Assembly (NCBI RefSeq): GCF_028372415.1
Contig: NC_092875.1
Location: 185,940,022 to 186,004,021 of the forward strand
Reading direction: 5' to 3'
DNA from: Notamacropus eugenii
Taxonomy: Eukaryota; Chordata; Mammalia; Diprotodontia; Macropodidae
DNA: 64,000 nt
Made by a program: the position numbers and the translations under genes. Below, piece after piece: positions 20,320-32,475 of this stretch; position 1 is the first letter of the stretch; every line of letters begins with the position of its first letter. Under the pieces are notes generated by a model. That model was not told where the DNA came from. It saw nothing but the letters and a program-made list of their open reading frames with translations, and ran no database searches.

Positions 20320-21950
20320 AAAACTGGCTTTCAACTGAATCTTACTGTATATTCATTGTTGTCTTTGTCTCTCACAGCATGAAGGTAATGAGAAATGAAC
20401 TTTGAGTTTTAATTAGGTAGTATGGAATGGGTAGAATGGCCATTTGGCAAATTAAATTTGTAGTAGATGGGAATTGCCTATATCATGGATAATTAAACTT
20501 TCGGTAATGATACCAAAATCTAATTTTAGCCAGTAGTTTGAACCACCTTCTTTATTAAGTCATCACTAGAATTTCTGGTTTCTGGGGCAAATGCATAGAT
20601 TATAGGAAAGAACTCCTTAGGATATAAGACTTTGGTAGGGAAAGACCCTGTAACATGTCCTTATTTATGTGGAGGTCAGCAGAGCACCCAGGACACCCTG
20701 GAATCATTGCTAATCTCTGAGCAGTCATTTCTTGGCTAACTTGCACAACAACAGTGTGGCCAAGGTCTGGAGAAGGTAGAGATCAGCTAGAAAGAAGGAA
20801 GACCCCAGGACTCTACCTTAGCTAGCCCTCAGAATGGGCCTTCTGAACTTTCATTGTGGTCAGGGCTTAGAGGTCACTCATCCTTGTTTGGGTGCAATTG
20901 CATTAGGTGGAGAGGAGAGAAGACCTGTCCCCAGAGGATCTAAGAGGGCCTAAGTCACTAAGCAGCCCCAACCCCCATTCCCTAAAAGTTCCAGGAGAAA
21001 GGGGAAGGTAGCTGATGGTCACTGGTGAGGTCTACAGTGGTGTAGGAAGGAGGAGCAGTGGTCAACTTCCTCTATCATGGGATGCTATGAGAACATCTTT
21101 ACAGAGAACAAGCATAGCAGGCTAGCCAGTGGCCCTGTGAGAGGAACATAAGGATATGAAACCACTGAATGAGAGATGATAGCCCAGTGGTAGGTGAAGA
21201 TGTGAGATGGTTGTGTTGTAGATGTTAAAGGCCATAGTACAGGACCTTTGTAGGCCTGAGGGGTGTAGGAGAATTATAGGGTTGGGGTCATGTTTCCCAG
21301 ATCTTAGATACCCTAGAGCAAAGCCCTATTGCTTGTTCTGATTCATTTCTGACTCATGACACTTTAAAAAACTGAAATGGGTTGATTTGTCTGAGTATTC
21401 CAAACAGTCCCTCATTGTGTACAAGAAATAAGCAGAAAAATATCCAAAATGGAAACAGAAAGATGTAAAAAAACATCATTCATTCATTAACTGCCTTCCT
21501 CCTATCCCTTCTCCTCTTTGTTTTCCTATCCATGTTGGGGATCATAACTTACATGTGCGTGCTCCATCCAAAGGAATATAGATTTTGAATGGTTATGCTT
21601 TGAAAGGTATCTTGGGACTTGAGGGGTAGATTTTTTCTCCCCTATAAATTTATTCTATCATTGTTTCTCTCCTCCCCCAAAACCGGGAAATCAGCTCTTG
21701 TTTCATGTAGTTTTCATTCATGATTTCTTGAAATATAACTCTGAAAAACTAGGCTTTGTTAAAACCTATTGTGATTCAAATGAACCTACTTGACTATGCC
21801 TTTAAAATCAAATCACTCTGGCTTTCACTGAATGGACAGTAATAGATCTCAACCCAAGCCTCACTTGCTCATTGTTTGAGTTTTGATGGCTGAGAATGAG
21901 TGTAACTAGCAATTGTTTCCGTTCAGGCCAGAAACTCTGAGGGTCTTCCC
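20320..21950. other. Unclassified sequence
   Basis: Moderately GC-rich between 20.65 and 21.3 kb, with no recognised repeat, exon or long frame. An old LTR-type element is possible but unproven. Confidence 0.3.
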
Positions 21951-21954
21951 CTAC

Positions 21955-22340
21955 CAGACTGATTCTTTCATGAAGGCAAACTAGGCCATCTTTTGCCTCA
22001 GTTCTTACCGAGCCTTTAATTACTGAATGGGCATTGCCTCAGACAAACTGAGACCTGGGAAAGGCCTTCATCTTGATGTCATGGTCCTCTTTGAGAACGA
22101 AGGACAAACACAACAACAAGAAGCTTAGAAAGGCCAAGGTCTCCCACTGTATCTGGGGCCATCACCAGTCATCTTGGTCTTTGTCTTACCCTTGGACTTC
22201 AATGACTGTAAGAGAGAACAAGACTGATGGACTTTGCACGGCTCTGCCTCACCTACATCCAAGTCACTTGCACGTGAAGACATCACCCTCCTGATGTCAC
22301 TGGTCCTTTTCCAGAACAAAAAATGAACAACAAGAATTTG
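21955..22340 (+). mobile_element. MAR1-type tail repeats, composite
   Basis: Two successive tails on the plus strand: 'gtcctctttgagaacgaagg' followed by 'acaaacacaacaacaag' at about 22085-22121, and 'tgatgtcactggtccttttc' near 22290-22310. Between them are 'aaaggccaaggtctccca' and 'ctggggccatcaccagtcat'. This suggests tandem or nested copies of the MAR1-related repeat. Confidence 0.6.
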
Positions 22341-22562
22341 ATGTAGAAATTTCATAGAATCCAAATTGGAAAGAAGCCATTGATCCAAGTGAAGCACATT
22401 TCAGTGGCATGAATAAATGAAAGCTCACATCTAGATTAACTGCAGGTATAAGAAAGAACTGGACTTGATATTAGGAAATCTGGTTTCAAACTTTAGCTTT
22501 GAAACTTACTGTAGGACCATTGCTCATTCACTTTACCACTCTGTGTCCAAATTTCCTGGAAT

Positions 22563-23110
22563 ATTGTTGTTCATTCTTCATTTTTTAAAAGGACCAACGA
22601 TGTCCTGGATGATGTCTTGACTTGTACATAAATTGGATTTAAGTGAGGCAGATTTGCACAAAGTCATCATCCTCACTCTCTCCAACGTCAACTGAAATCC
22701 AGTGGCAAGACAAAAGTGAAGACAATTGGTAATGGCTCAGAATGCAGTAGATAATCTTGGTGTCTGAGCAAGCTGTAAACACTCCACAGTGCCTACTTCA
22801 GCTGCCTTCATGGCTGTTGGAACAAATTGTTCTCACCTGCCCATTCTGCTGGGGGACATCTTTACGTGCTTGGGGTAGACATATTCCTAACTTACCAGCA
22901 GGTTTGATGCCTGTTGGATACCCTCAACCTGGTTTAGCTCATCTATGAAGGTGGTTTTATCAAGGTATGGTTGTTGCACATGCTATATATCTTAGAGCTG
23001 CAGGTGAGAGCTGGGTTAAGATGGACCCCAAAAGTAGATGAGCAGCCCTGAAAAGGGCTAGATAAACCTCACACCAGAGGTGTGTGTCCTCCCTGAACCC
23101 CCCAAATACA
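22563..23110 (-). repeat. 0.5-kb repeat with MAR1-like tail, copy 1
   Basis: The plus strand starts with 'ttgttgttcattcttcattt' and 'aaaggaccaacgatgtcctg'. It then has 'ggtgtctgagcaagctg', 'gctgccttcatggctgttgg', 'acgtgcttggggtagacata', 'gcaggtgagagctggg' and 'agcagccctgaaaagggct'. The same series in the same orientation is at 55130-55640, and a partial inverse-orientation copy is at 52685-53110. The family is not named. Confidence 0.65.
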
Positions 23111-24115
23111 TCTTGGCATATAAAATGAAGATGTTGTGCTACTTTAAAGGAATGTGATGATAACGTGCTTTTGAAATGTTAAAACATTAGACAAGTGTGA
23201 GCTATTGTGACTGTTTGTTCATTTTTTTTAAAGGCTAGATCTGGGATTTCATCAATATTAGGAACTCCTTGCATGAAAATTCATCTCCTGGTGTGCACAC
23301 AGGCAATCTATAGCCTTAGAAGTTGCCATGAGAAGCTATGCCTTGACAAGGATGTTCCAGGTAGTATGTGTGAAAAGTAGGATAGGAATGCAGCCCAGCT
23401 CTCCACATGGCACACCATGGTACCCTGCCCCTCCCAATCATATCGAAGAGGAACTCACTTTGTTGGCCAGGCTAGTCCCATGAAGATAAGCAGTTCCAAC
23501 CTGCAGCAAAACAAACGGAGTCCATTTCTAATCTTCTGTGGCGCGGAACCCAAAATCGGACTTTAAAGACACAACATTACAAGATTCATCAGGTTACCAT
23601 TGACCTTTTGTTTTGTTTTACATCTGAGCCTATGATTTCATCAGTATGGATTTTTACTAGCTTTCATTGTTTTCACATTGTTACCAGAAGCAGTGCCAGT
23701 GTTTGCTTTGAATTTAATCTTCATGCGTCTCTGACTACTTTTGTGCAGAGCTGGGAATGCTGAATACAGCTGAGTCTAGCACATCTATGATATTCTGCCA
23801 ACATCATGAGGAGGGTGAATGAGTTCATCTGGTCAGCAAGAACAAAGCAGGCATGATTGCTAAATTTTATATGGTCACCAACTATATAAAAACATTCTAA
23901 TATATTTAAGGTATATGAGGACCCAGGACCCTCCTGACTCCATGTCCAGAATTCTTTTCACTATGCCACATTTGTTCACATTTTCTCATGAAACTAATAC
24001 TCTAAAAAGAAAGCTGCCCATGTAGCAATTTTGTGAATCAGTGTCCTTGCGGATTTCTCCATAATTTATACTTAGTTGCTGATCTTTGTTTTTTTCCATT
24101 TTTCAGTCTCATGTT
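23111..24115. other. Unclassified sequence
   Basis: Possibly the continuation of the preceding repeat to about 23560 ('agataagcagttccaacctg'). A MIR-like scrap is near 23920-23970. No gene seen. Confidence 0.3.
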
Positions 24116-24119
24116 GCTT

Positions 24120-24345
24120 TAATGACTGAATTGACTTTTATCAACACTTCAGTATTATAGCAAAGAACTGGAAACAAAGTAGGTACTCCCTAGTTGGGGA
24201 ATGGATGAACAAATTATGGTTTTTGAACATAATGGGTTATTATTAAGTGACAAAAATGATGAAGACAATAGATTCAAAGGATTCATTCCTATAGTTTTTT
24301 TCTGTAGATCTGTAGGGCTCTGGGAAAATAATTTTTCAAAATACA
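24120..24345 (+). mobile_element. L1 LINE 3' fragment
   Basis: Plus-strand phrase series of the L1 ORF2/3' UTR junction: 'atagcaaagaactggaaac', 'ttggggaatggatgaacaaa', 'ttatggtttttgaacataat'. Confidence 0.6.
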
Positions 24346-24749
24346 AATATTAAAACCATAATTTATGTTATTAGATCTATTCTTTAGGCACTTTTCTGGG
24401 TTTCAACAGATTTATAATCATGACATTGCTAAGCTTACAAGGAAATTTTCTTGTGTAGTATAGATCAAAACAATTTTCTCTAAACCTAAAAACATTTTTT
24501 TAAATAATAGAGGATCTCCCCCAAATTCCAGTTAGATGACAAGTTGATGCATATTAATTTTTCTTGAAAAGTTGGGTGAATTTTAAAATAAAGAAAAATG
24601 ATACATGTGGCATTTTAAAGATTCAAGAGACTTCAATTCCACAATTACTTATTAAATGCCTACCATGTGGAAGACATTATTTTAGGAACAAATGATGCAG
24701 ATAGCTAGCATATTGATCCTATTTTCAAGGAGTATACACTGAAGATAAT

Positions 24750-24955
24750 TAAAATGTCGGAATATGAGATTATGGATTCAGGGTTAGAAAGACCCATAGA
24801 AGTTATCAAGTCCAACTGTTTCATTTTATAGATAAGGCAACTGAGGAACATAAATATTAAATGACTTGCTGAGGGCCACACAATCAGCAAACAGCTAAGA
24901 TCGGATTTGAACCAGGCTCCTCCTGACCCCAACTCCAGTGTCCCATTGATGTAGG
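24750..24955 (-). mobile_element. MIR-like SINE
   Basis: Minus strand: 'caagtccaactgtttcattt', 'taaatgacttgctgagggcc', 'cggatttgaaccaggctcct'. Confidence 0.65.
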
Positions 24956-25753
24956 TGTTTCCTGTTGATAACAATTGCAAACCATACATTCTTTCTCATC
25001 CTGTTCAACTCTTGGATGTGATCTCTTAAAGATCTTGGAAGGTGAAAGAAGGTGATAGTGTGGCAGATTTAGAAACAACCCAGTGGAACTCCCTTAATAT
25101 TCCTCAATATTTCTCTCTCAAAAAACTTTAAAATAATACCTCAAATCAAATTTTGGAGCAGTAGAACCAACAAAAGGTCAGTATGAGACATTTTCCTGGT
25201 CTAACAAAATTTAGGAGATCTGCAGAAGAGGTCTGTGGGTCTGGAGCCCACACATGGTAGCAGCAATAGCAGCCAGAGCAGCAGCAGTAGCTTTAGGAGC
25301 TCTCAGCCCACAGGTGGCAAGGGGGTTGGACAAATGATCTGAAAGAAGTTAGAGGAGATTCTTTCCTGGCACTGGGTACTGCTGGCACTGATTGGCAACT
25401 CAACTGCCCATGTGCAGTTTTGGGTTGCAGTTGGCAGTGGCAGTGGAAGAGAAAAGTACTGGGAGCTGACCACAAGGGAGCAGGGGCCCTGGTTGCAATT
25501 CCAAGGCAAAAAGAATGCTAGAATGTGTGGCTATGCCACTCACAAACCCTTTCTGGGTAAAGACCAGAGAATAGAGCAGGAGATCAGCCACCATACATCT
25601 CCTTGGAAACACCAAAAACTTGCAGACCTCCAGACCTACCTCTGAAAATAGCAGCATAAAAAGCCTGAAGCTTGAGATTATGCCTCCCCACCCCACTGAT
25701 GACCAGAGCCCAACTTTAACATAAAGCTCAAAGTCAAGAAATAGACTGGAAAA

Positions 25754-27062
25754 ATGAGCAAATAAAACACAAACAACTTGATTATAAGAAGTTACTGTGG
25801 TGGCAGGGAAGACCAAGACATAAACTCAGAAGAAAACAACAATGTGAAAACAATTACCACCAAAGCCTTCAAGAAGAATCCTAATTGTACCCAAGCTCAA
25901 CAAGAATTCCTGGAAGAATTAAAGAAAGAGATAAAGAGTGATAGAGGAAAAATTGGGGAAAGAAATAACAGTGATGTGAGAAAATTATGAAAAGAGAATT
26001 GTGTGTTTGTCCTTTGTTGCTGAAGAAGACCATACCATCAGAGAAATGATGACATGACTTGCACTTGACTTTGTTTTGAGTGAGGGAGGGCTGTGCAGGT
26101 CACCATTCTCACTTCTTCTCCAGAGCCATCTGAATCCAATGACCAGATATGCATCAGGATGACTGGAGATGACCCAGGATGAGGCAATTGGGGTTAAGTG
26201 ACTTGCCCAAGGTCACACTGTTAATGAGTGCCAAGTGTCTGAGGTGAGATTTGAACTCAGGTCCTCCTGACTTCTGCACTGGTACTCTATCCACTGCACC
26301 ACCTAGCTGCCTAATCAGAAAAAAAGAATTAGTAGCTTGGTTAAAGAAGCAGAAAAAATACTGAAGAAAATAACACTTAAAAAACCAGAATTGGCCAAGT
26401 AGAAAAAGAGGTATAAAATATCACTGAAACCAAAATTCCCTAAAAACTAAAATTGGGCAAGTGGAAGCTAAATACACCAGGAGAGATCAAGAAACAATAA
26501 AACGCAGAATAAAAAATTTAAAAATGTGAAATATCTTATTGGAAAAACAACTGGTCTGGAAAATAGATCACGGAGATAATTTAAGAATTATTGGACTACC
26601 TGAAAGCCATGATCAAAGAAAAAGTCTAAACATTATATTTCAGGAAATTATAAAAGAAAACTGCTTTGATATCTTAAATCCTCAGGGTAAAATAGAAATT
26701 GAAAAAAAATCTACCAATCACCTCTTGAAAGACATCCCAAAATGAAAACTCCCAGGAATATTACAGCCAAATTACAGAGCTCCCAGGTCAAAGAGAAAAT
26801 ACTTCAAGCGGCCAGAAAGAAACAATTCAAATGTTGTGGCACCACAGTCAGGATCACAGAAGATTTAGCACTTCCATATCAAAAGGGTGGAGGGCTTGGA
26901 ATATGATATTCTAGAAGGCAAAGGAATTAAAATTACAACTAAGATTAACCTACCTAGCAAAACTGAGTATTTAACAAAATAGAGGATTTTCAGGCATTCC
27001 TGATGAAAAGAGCAGAGCTGAATAGAAAATCTGACTTTCAAACACAATGTTCAAGTGAAGCA
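25754..27062 (+). pseudogene. L1 ORF1 protein remnant
   Basis: The leading segment begins MSK at 25754. Then come a lysine/glutamate-rich coiled-coil-like part (EFLEELKKEIKSD), a central segment with NLRIIGLPESHDQRKSL near 26578, and decayed C-terminal sequence encoding a recognisable RRAWNMIF-like stretch near 26890. Several frameshifts, stops and a SINE break it. In live L1, ORF1p is an RNA-binding trimer; this copy is dead. Confidence 0.7.
26001..26311 (-). mobile_element. MAR1-like SINE, full length, inside half-L1
   Basis: Complete from tail to head: 'tgtgtgtttgtcctttgttg', 'gaaatgatgacatgacttgc', 'gagccatctgaatccaatga', 'gatttgaactcaggtcctcc', 'tccactgcaccacctagctg'. The flanks GAAAAGAGAATT (25989-26000) and GAAAAAAAGAATT (26318-26330) look like an imperfect target duplication. 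Confidence 0.85.
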
Positions 27063-27465
27063 TTAAAAAGGATAAGACCTAAAACATAAATTTTACAAGG
27101 AAATTGTAAGAAGTAATTCAAATTATGTGTATGATTCAGAACAACAGAGGCTTGCATTATAATGAATTGAAAATGAGTGAATAAATGAAAAGTTATGCAA
27201 AGTTGGCCCCAAAGAAGAGATATGACACTGCCATATCCTTGCTTAGTAGGGGTGGGGGACTATGGGTATAGAGTACTTCTTGCCACATTGAACTTGATTA
27301 ATATCTTGGTTAGTTTTGCTGAGCTAATTTTCCCCCCCACTTTTAAATTCTTTATTATATAGAATATCTCTTTAACGGAGAAGGGAAGGGTATGTTTGGG
27401 AATATAGATGATATAAAAACAAAGATATAAACAAAATTGTTTTAAATGAAGAAAAAAGATCCTCA

Positions 27466-28185
27466 AAAATGTATCTACTTAATGTACTGGAGGCCATTCT
27501 TTTGTTTTTAACATTCCTTGTATACAAGTATAGTTCTGGTAATTGAAGAAGTACATTTATTATGTCATCTCATGACAAGACTATCTACTCCCTTTTCTGG
27601 CTATATTTCCTAGATAATACTATCCCTTGGACATTGTGGTCAAGCCTCTACTGTTAATAGGTTATAGCTGACTTCTATCTATTTTAAACCTTTGGGTCAC
27701 TTCCAAATTTAATTCTTTATAGTCTGTGATATTCAAAGATTCATAGCCATGAATCATTGATTGGAAGAGCATTCATTTTTAAAAGATAGATATTTTTTTT
27801 TTACTGCCTCAAAAAAAGCACCACATTGAAGAAATAAAAGATAGTGTAATAATTGAAAGCCAAATGAGACAAAAAAACCAAACAAACCAAAAACAAAAGA
27901 CATGCTTTGTAGGAAATGGTTCTTTAATGATACTGATTTACAAAGTTGGCCCATGAACAGATTTCCAAGGCCAAGAGCCTCACCAGAAAACAAGAGCAAT
28001 TAAGGCACAATGGGAAATATGCTGGATTTGGACTCAGGAGAACTTTGGGAATTCACATATGACCTAGGTACATTAGCATATTTTGGTGACCATAATTCAG
28101 CACTGAATTGCCTTCTTTCTGAACAGAGCAACTCACTCATCTTCCCCATACTGGGAATGGTGAAACCTCTACAAAAATTTCCAAA
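27466..28185. other. No recognised feature
   Basis: AT-rich DNA with A-runs near 27790-27900. The short frames have no domain. Confidence 0.4.
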
Positions 28186-28560
28186 TAAAGTTCAGCCTAT
28201 TGTCTTCTTCCTCTTTACCTCTGGCGCCAGTTCATCATCCATTTTTAGTGCCCATCTTGGACGGATGTACTGATGAACCAACTCATCATCTATCTTCAGT
28301 GCCCATCTTGAAGGGATGTACTGATGAACCAACTCATCATCTATCTTCAGCGCCTGTCTTGGAGGGGTGTACTGATGAACCAGCTCCATGTGCTACTCAG
28401 CTTCATGCCACAGACTGGGTAATAGATATTCTTTATCCATTTGCCTTGTCTTTAGAAGATTTCTGAGACTATGGAGCGGTTATGGATCTCCAAAATGGCT
28501 AAAGCTTGATTCAGTCAACACAATGCAGCTCGCAGATAGGAGCATGTGAACAATATCTCC
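28186..28560 (-). pseudogene. RTE-type LINE reverse-transcriptase fragment
   Basis: The minus strand encodes ELVHQY...ALKIDDE and DDELAPEVKRKKTIG. Just upstream is a decayed TRQMDKEYLLP stretch, the segment that follows the catalytic palm in RTE reverse transcriptases. It contains a 51-bp in-frame triplication (28231-28383) and several stops. A related but distinct fragment is at 44090-44430. Confidence 0.65.
28231..28383. repeat. Three tandem 51-bp units
   Basis: Units at 28231-28281, 28282-28332 and 28333-28383, each containing 'tcatcatc', 'agtgcccatctt' or a variant, and 'tgtactgatgaacca'. The length is a multiple of three, so the 17-residue unit (DELVHQYI...ALKID) is repeated in frame on the minus strand. 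Confidence 0.9.
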
Positions 28561-28784
28561 ATGGAGAGTGCGTTTCCCTTCCATTTGGTCTTTGAGTTGG
28601 ACATCCTCCCTGAATTATGCTTCACTTGATGCTGGCAACTTTATTCAGGGATCCTCTGATTAGCCCCGAGATGATATCTGTCAGAGAATTTTGTGTTATC
28701 TTAACCTATGCATGAGTGAAGACACGGTCCATTGTAGGCTACAGGGAACTAACTACATGTATAAAAGTATAGTGAGGTTACTAA

Positions 28785-29028
28785 TAATGATAATAACTAG
28801 CATTTACGTGGCACCTACTATATGCTAAATGCTTAAAAAATACAACAACACTGAGAAATGTAGGTGCTATTATTATTCCCAACTTACAGTTAAAGAGATA
28901 AAGGAAAATAGAGATCAAGAGACTTGTCCAGTGTCACAGAGTTAGGAAGTTTGTGAGGCTAGATATGAACTTAGGTCTTCTTCAGTTCAAGCCCAGTGCT
29001 CTATGTGTTTTACCACTTAGCTGTCCCT
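28785..29028 (-). mobile_element. THER1/MIR-like SINE
   Basis: Near-complete minus-strand copy: 'taactagcatttacgtggca', 'taggtgctattattattccc', 'agacttgtccagtgtcacag' and 'ttttaccacttagctgtccc'. Confidence 0.8.
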
Positions 29029-29029
29029 G

Positions 29030-29490
29030 TGATGAACTGGCCTATGGAGTCCTTGAAATGGAACGATAAATGACAACTCTGAGCCTGCTCACCCAGGATG
29101 ACTTCTGTTGGCTCACTCAAACTCACTCTGCTTTGCTACATAAATGATACAGGGAGACTGTGATAATTGTAGAGTCCAGGGTGGGCAAGATGCTGTGAGA
29201 TATTTGATGATCAAACAAGAGCATGATTGATCTAGGTTGCCAGTCAGTATACCTATAGTTCAAATACTCCAAAGGATCAGTAATGACTGCTGTCATATCA
29301 CTGGAGAGTTAGTTAGCCTATATATCATTAATGCTACCTCAATATATTAGGGAATAAAAAGTGTAGAGAAGTAAAATTGACTTTTCACCTCAAGGATAAC
29401 TATTGTAACAATTCCCACTTTTAAGGGGTGATTGAAAAATAGTCCTTGTAATATACACTGAAAATATAACACAAATAAACAAACAAAAAA
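29030..29490. other. No recognised feature
   Basis: No repeat or coding signal recognised. Confidence 0.35.
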
Positions 29491-29494
29491 GAAC

Positions 29495-30110
29495 TACCTG
29501 TTCAGATTTTCGTTGCAGCATTATAGCATAATTGCAAAGATTGAAAGAAACTTAAATGCCCATCATTAGGGGAGTGGTTAAATTGATTGTGGTACTGGTG
29601 CAGTGGATGGAGCATTGGTCTTAGAATCAGGAAGATTTATGTTTATGAGTCCAAATGTTCACTCAGATAGTTACTGGCTGTGTGGACCTGGGCTAGTCAC
29701 TTAACCCTGTTTGCCTCAGTTCTTTATGTATAAAATGAACTGGGGAAGGAAATGGCAAAACACTCTGATATTTCTTTTAAGAAAATCTCAAATGGGGTCA
29801 TGAAGAGTCAGACATGACTGAAAAACAACTCAACAACAACAGCACTCTAATTAATGTAATAAAAAATTATAATGCAATTAAGACTGACAAGTATGAAGAA
29901 CGCAAAGAAATCAGGAAGGATCTTCATGAAATAGCCAAAGCAACAAAAGTAGAAGCAGAAAAATGGAATACATACTATGTTGTTTAAGAAGAAAAATAGA
30001 GGAGACAATGAATTTTTGTTAAGTTTTTTAAAAAAGCATTGTTTTCAAAATGTAATATACTTCCTGATATTTTAGAAATTACGCAAAAATGTAAATTGTA
30101 ATATATGTTT
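29495..30110 (+). mobile_element. L1 LINE 3' region, split by a SINE
   Basis: The left part has 'gcagcattatagcataattg', 'taaatgcccatcattagggg' and 'gattgtggta'. After the SINE at 29592-29842, diverged L1 3' sequence continues ('aggaaggatcttcatgaaat'). Confidence 0.55.
29592..29842 (+). mobile_element. RTE-tailed CORE-SINE
   Basis: Full-length plus-strand copy: head 'actggtgcagtggatggagc', 'actggctgtgtggacctggg', 'ggaaatggcaaaacactctg', tail 'ggggtcatgaagagtcagac' and an ACAACAACAG end. Confidence 0.85.
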
Positions 30111-30114
30111 TAAT

Positions 30115-31205
30115 ATCTTTTTTTAGATCAAGGTTTAAAGGACATGTCAAGATCATGAGAGAGAAACTCATTCCAGCTGAGATGAGACGCTAACATACAG
30201 GAATGATTAATGATCCCATAATCCACAGATCTCGGGAATATCAGAGTCAGTATTTTCTTTTAAAGGGTTCTTCGTAGCCAAGTTATTTATCAAAACCCCT
30301 TTCACAATGATATACTGAACTTGGTTCTGATATGAAATTCAGAAATAATTGAACATCTACTTGGCTTCATTTGTTTCCAATTATGCAGGTAAAATTGAGA
30401 CAGAAGGAGTTTGCTGGCTGTGCAGGTATTTGACATGACTCCATTAACCAATTAGTGCTGAAGACTACATTGTAAAAGCCCAGGCGATGTACGTTGAAAC
30501 CATGACAAAATGTAAGGCAGGCAATTCTGTCTGGTAACAAAGAGACTGCCTGTGTATTTCAGGTTACTTTGGGTTTATGAATTACAATGAACCAAAAAAG
30601 GTCAGTCAAGTCCTACTTTCTATCTTCCAGGATGAAAAGCTCTCCTGCCCCAGTCCTGACTGAGAAGCATTATGTACAGCTTGAGAGAGAGGAAGGGATA
30701 AAGATGAAAAATACATAGCTCTGGAGGTCTTCCTCTTGAGCTCTGCTACAATACTCAGCTGCTCTTCCATTGGTTGCTGAATGTATGGAGGAGGTTTTTA
30801 GAGGTCCCCCTTATGACTAGCTACAGTATCAGACCCAGACGGAGGTGAAGCGTAACTTCTCTCCTCTTCCTCCCTACTCCCATCTCCTAGATGGGTAAGT
30901 TGCCCTATCTTGAGTATAAGGAAGAGGAACCAATCCTAAGTGTTTTTATTTGTCATGACCAGAAACTTATGTCCTATATTTATTTAAATTATGCCCAACT
31001 TTTATGTGGCTGTATTTCAGGGTTTTTTCCTCCTATAAGCTTTGCAACAATTAATAGAATAATAAGACTGAAGAAAATTCTGGACATTTCAATTCTAGAT
31101 CACTTAGTTTCTTAAGAAGTAGGAAATGACTCTGCTCATCCAATAAAGGCATGCAGTATATTGCTAGGAGGCTGACCAGCTAGGTGCTTTCCTTTTGATG
31201 ATGTT
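30115..31205. other. No recognised feature
   Basis: Mixed-composition DNA. The 74-residue frame at 30891-31115 has no recognisable family features. Nothing convincing. Confidence 0.35.
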
Positions 31206-31218
31206 TGCTGTGGTTCAA

Positions 31219-31533
31219 GGGCAGCTATGTGGTGCAGTGGATAGAGTACCAGTGCAGGAGTCAGGAGGACCTGAGTTCAAATCTCACCTCAGACACTTGA
31301 CACTCACTAGCTGTGTGACATTGGGCAAGTCATTTAACCCTAACTGCCTCTTGCTGGGCCATCTGCAGTCATCCTGATGAATATCTGATCACTGCATTCA
31401 GGTGGCTCTGAAGGAGAAGTGAGGCTGGTGACCTGCACAGCCCTCTCTCACTCAAAACAAAGTCAAGTGCAAGTCATGTCATCATTTCTCTGATGGCATG
31501 GTCTTCAGCAACGAAGGACAGACACACAGAGGG
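31219..31533 (+). mobile_element. MAR1-like SINE with target duplication
   Basis: A 315-bp intact plus-strand element. The head is 'gggcagctatgtggtgcagt', with B-box 'gagttcaaatc' and core 'ctagctgtgtgacattgggc'. The tail 'cagcaacgaaggacagacac' closes it. It is flanked by a perfect 10-bp repeat TGTGGTTCAA (31209-31218 and 31534-31543). Confidence 0.92.
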
Positions 31534-31862
31534 TGTGGTTCAAATGAGAAGGAACCAGTGTGGCAATGCCTGACACATAGTAGGTGCTAACTGAAAATTG
31601 ACATGACTAGCAATCAGATCAAGTGAATAGAGCTCAGCACTGTTTACTAAAGAATTCAGAGTCATTGAGACCATTTGTCCCCTGATATGTCTTAATGGAA
31701 AGGGCCTTGGTTGGTGATCAGGAGTTCTTAATCTAAGGTCCATGAACTCCAATGGGGTCTCTGGATAGATTTTTGGTGGTTCAAAAACTTGGATGGAAAA
31801 AAAATTATATCATTAGTTCCACTAGCCTTTGTTTCCTTTGTAATACTATGTATTTGGCATTT

Positions 31863-32127
31863 GTCTGCTGCGTGGTGCAGCGGTTAGAGAGCTGGACCTG
31901 GAGTTGGGAAGACCTAAGGTCAGATCACACCTCTGATACTAGCGGTGTGACCTTGAGGCAAGTCCCTCAACCTCTGTCTACCTCAGTTTGCTCATTTGTA
32001 AAATGGGATAAACAATAGCACCTACCTTTCAGAGTTGTTGTGAGGATCAGATGACATGAGTTGTAAAGCATGGTACCTGGCACATAAGAAATGCTATATG
32101 ACTGTTAGCTATTGTTATCATTATTAT
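31863..32127 (+). mobile_element. THER1/MIR-like SINE
   Basis: Complete plus-strand copy: 'cgtggtgcagcggttagaga', 'agcggtgtgaccttgaggca', 'ttgtaaaatgggataaacaa', 'gttgttgtgaggatcagatg' and 'tggcacataagaaatgctat'. Confidence 0.85.
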
Positions 32128-32204
32128 GTTATACATTGTAAAACATTATTTAGAGAAGGGGTCCATAAGTCTCACCAGACTGCCAAAGGAGTCCATGAGA
32201 CAAA

Positions 32205-32475
32205 AAGAGAACCCTTGGTAGAATCAAAGCACTTGGGATCAAATCTAACCGTTGCCATTTACTACTTTCATGACCTGGGTTAAGTCAGTTAACAAGAAAT
32301 CATCAAACATTAAGTGTTAGGCACTATGCTAAATGCTAAGGATATAAAGAAAAGCAAAAAAGTCCCTGTTCTCAAGGAGTTTACATTCCAATGTGAGATC
32401 CTAAACAACTTGACCTCAGTTTTCCCATCTGTAAAATAAAAAGGTTGATTATAAGCCCCTGAAGTCTGTTTCAGC
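32205..32475 (+). mobile_element. MIR-like SINE split by ancient repeat
   Basis: The SINE head and core (to 'gtcagttaac', about 32290) resume at 'acctcagttttcccatctg' (about 32411). The interruption (32291-32410) is a piece of the 'gtgttaggcactatgctaaa' ancient repeat, so that repeat was still mobile after the SINE landed. Confidence 0.6.

Larger units (their letters stand above)
25120..27465 (+). mobile_element. HAL1-like half-L1: 5' UTR, ORF1, 3' UTR
   Basis: The order is L1 5' UTR-like sequence (25120-25750, with 'tttggagcagtagaaccaac'), an ORF1 remnant (25754-27062), then directly a 3' region with 'gttagttttgctgagctaat' and an A-rich end near 27465. No ORF2 (endonuclease or reverse transcriptase) lies between. 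A MAR1-like SINE interrupts it at 26001-26311. Confidence 0.65.

Noticed and set aside
31219..31300. Possible tRNA gene at SINE heads
   Set aside because: The A/B-box-like sequence belongs to the tRNA-derived SINE promoter; no full cloverleaf and the SINE body continues directly.
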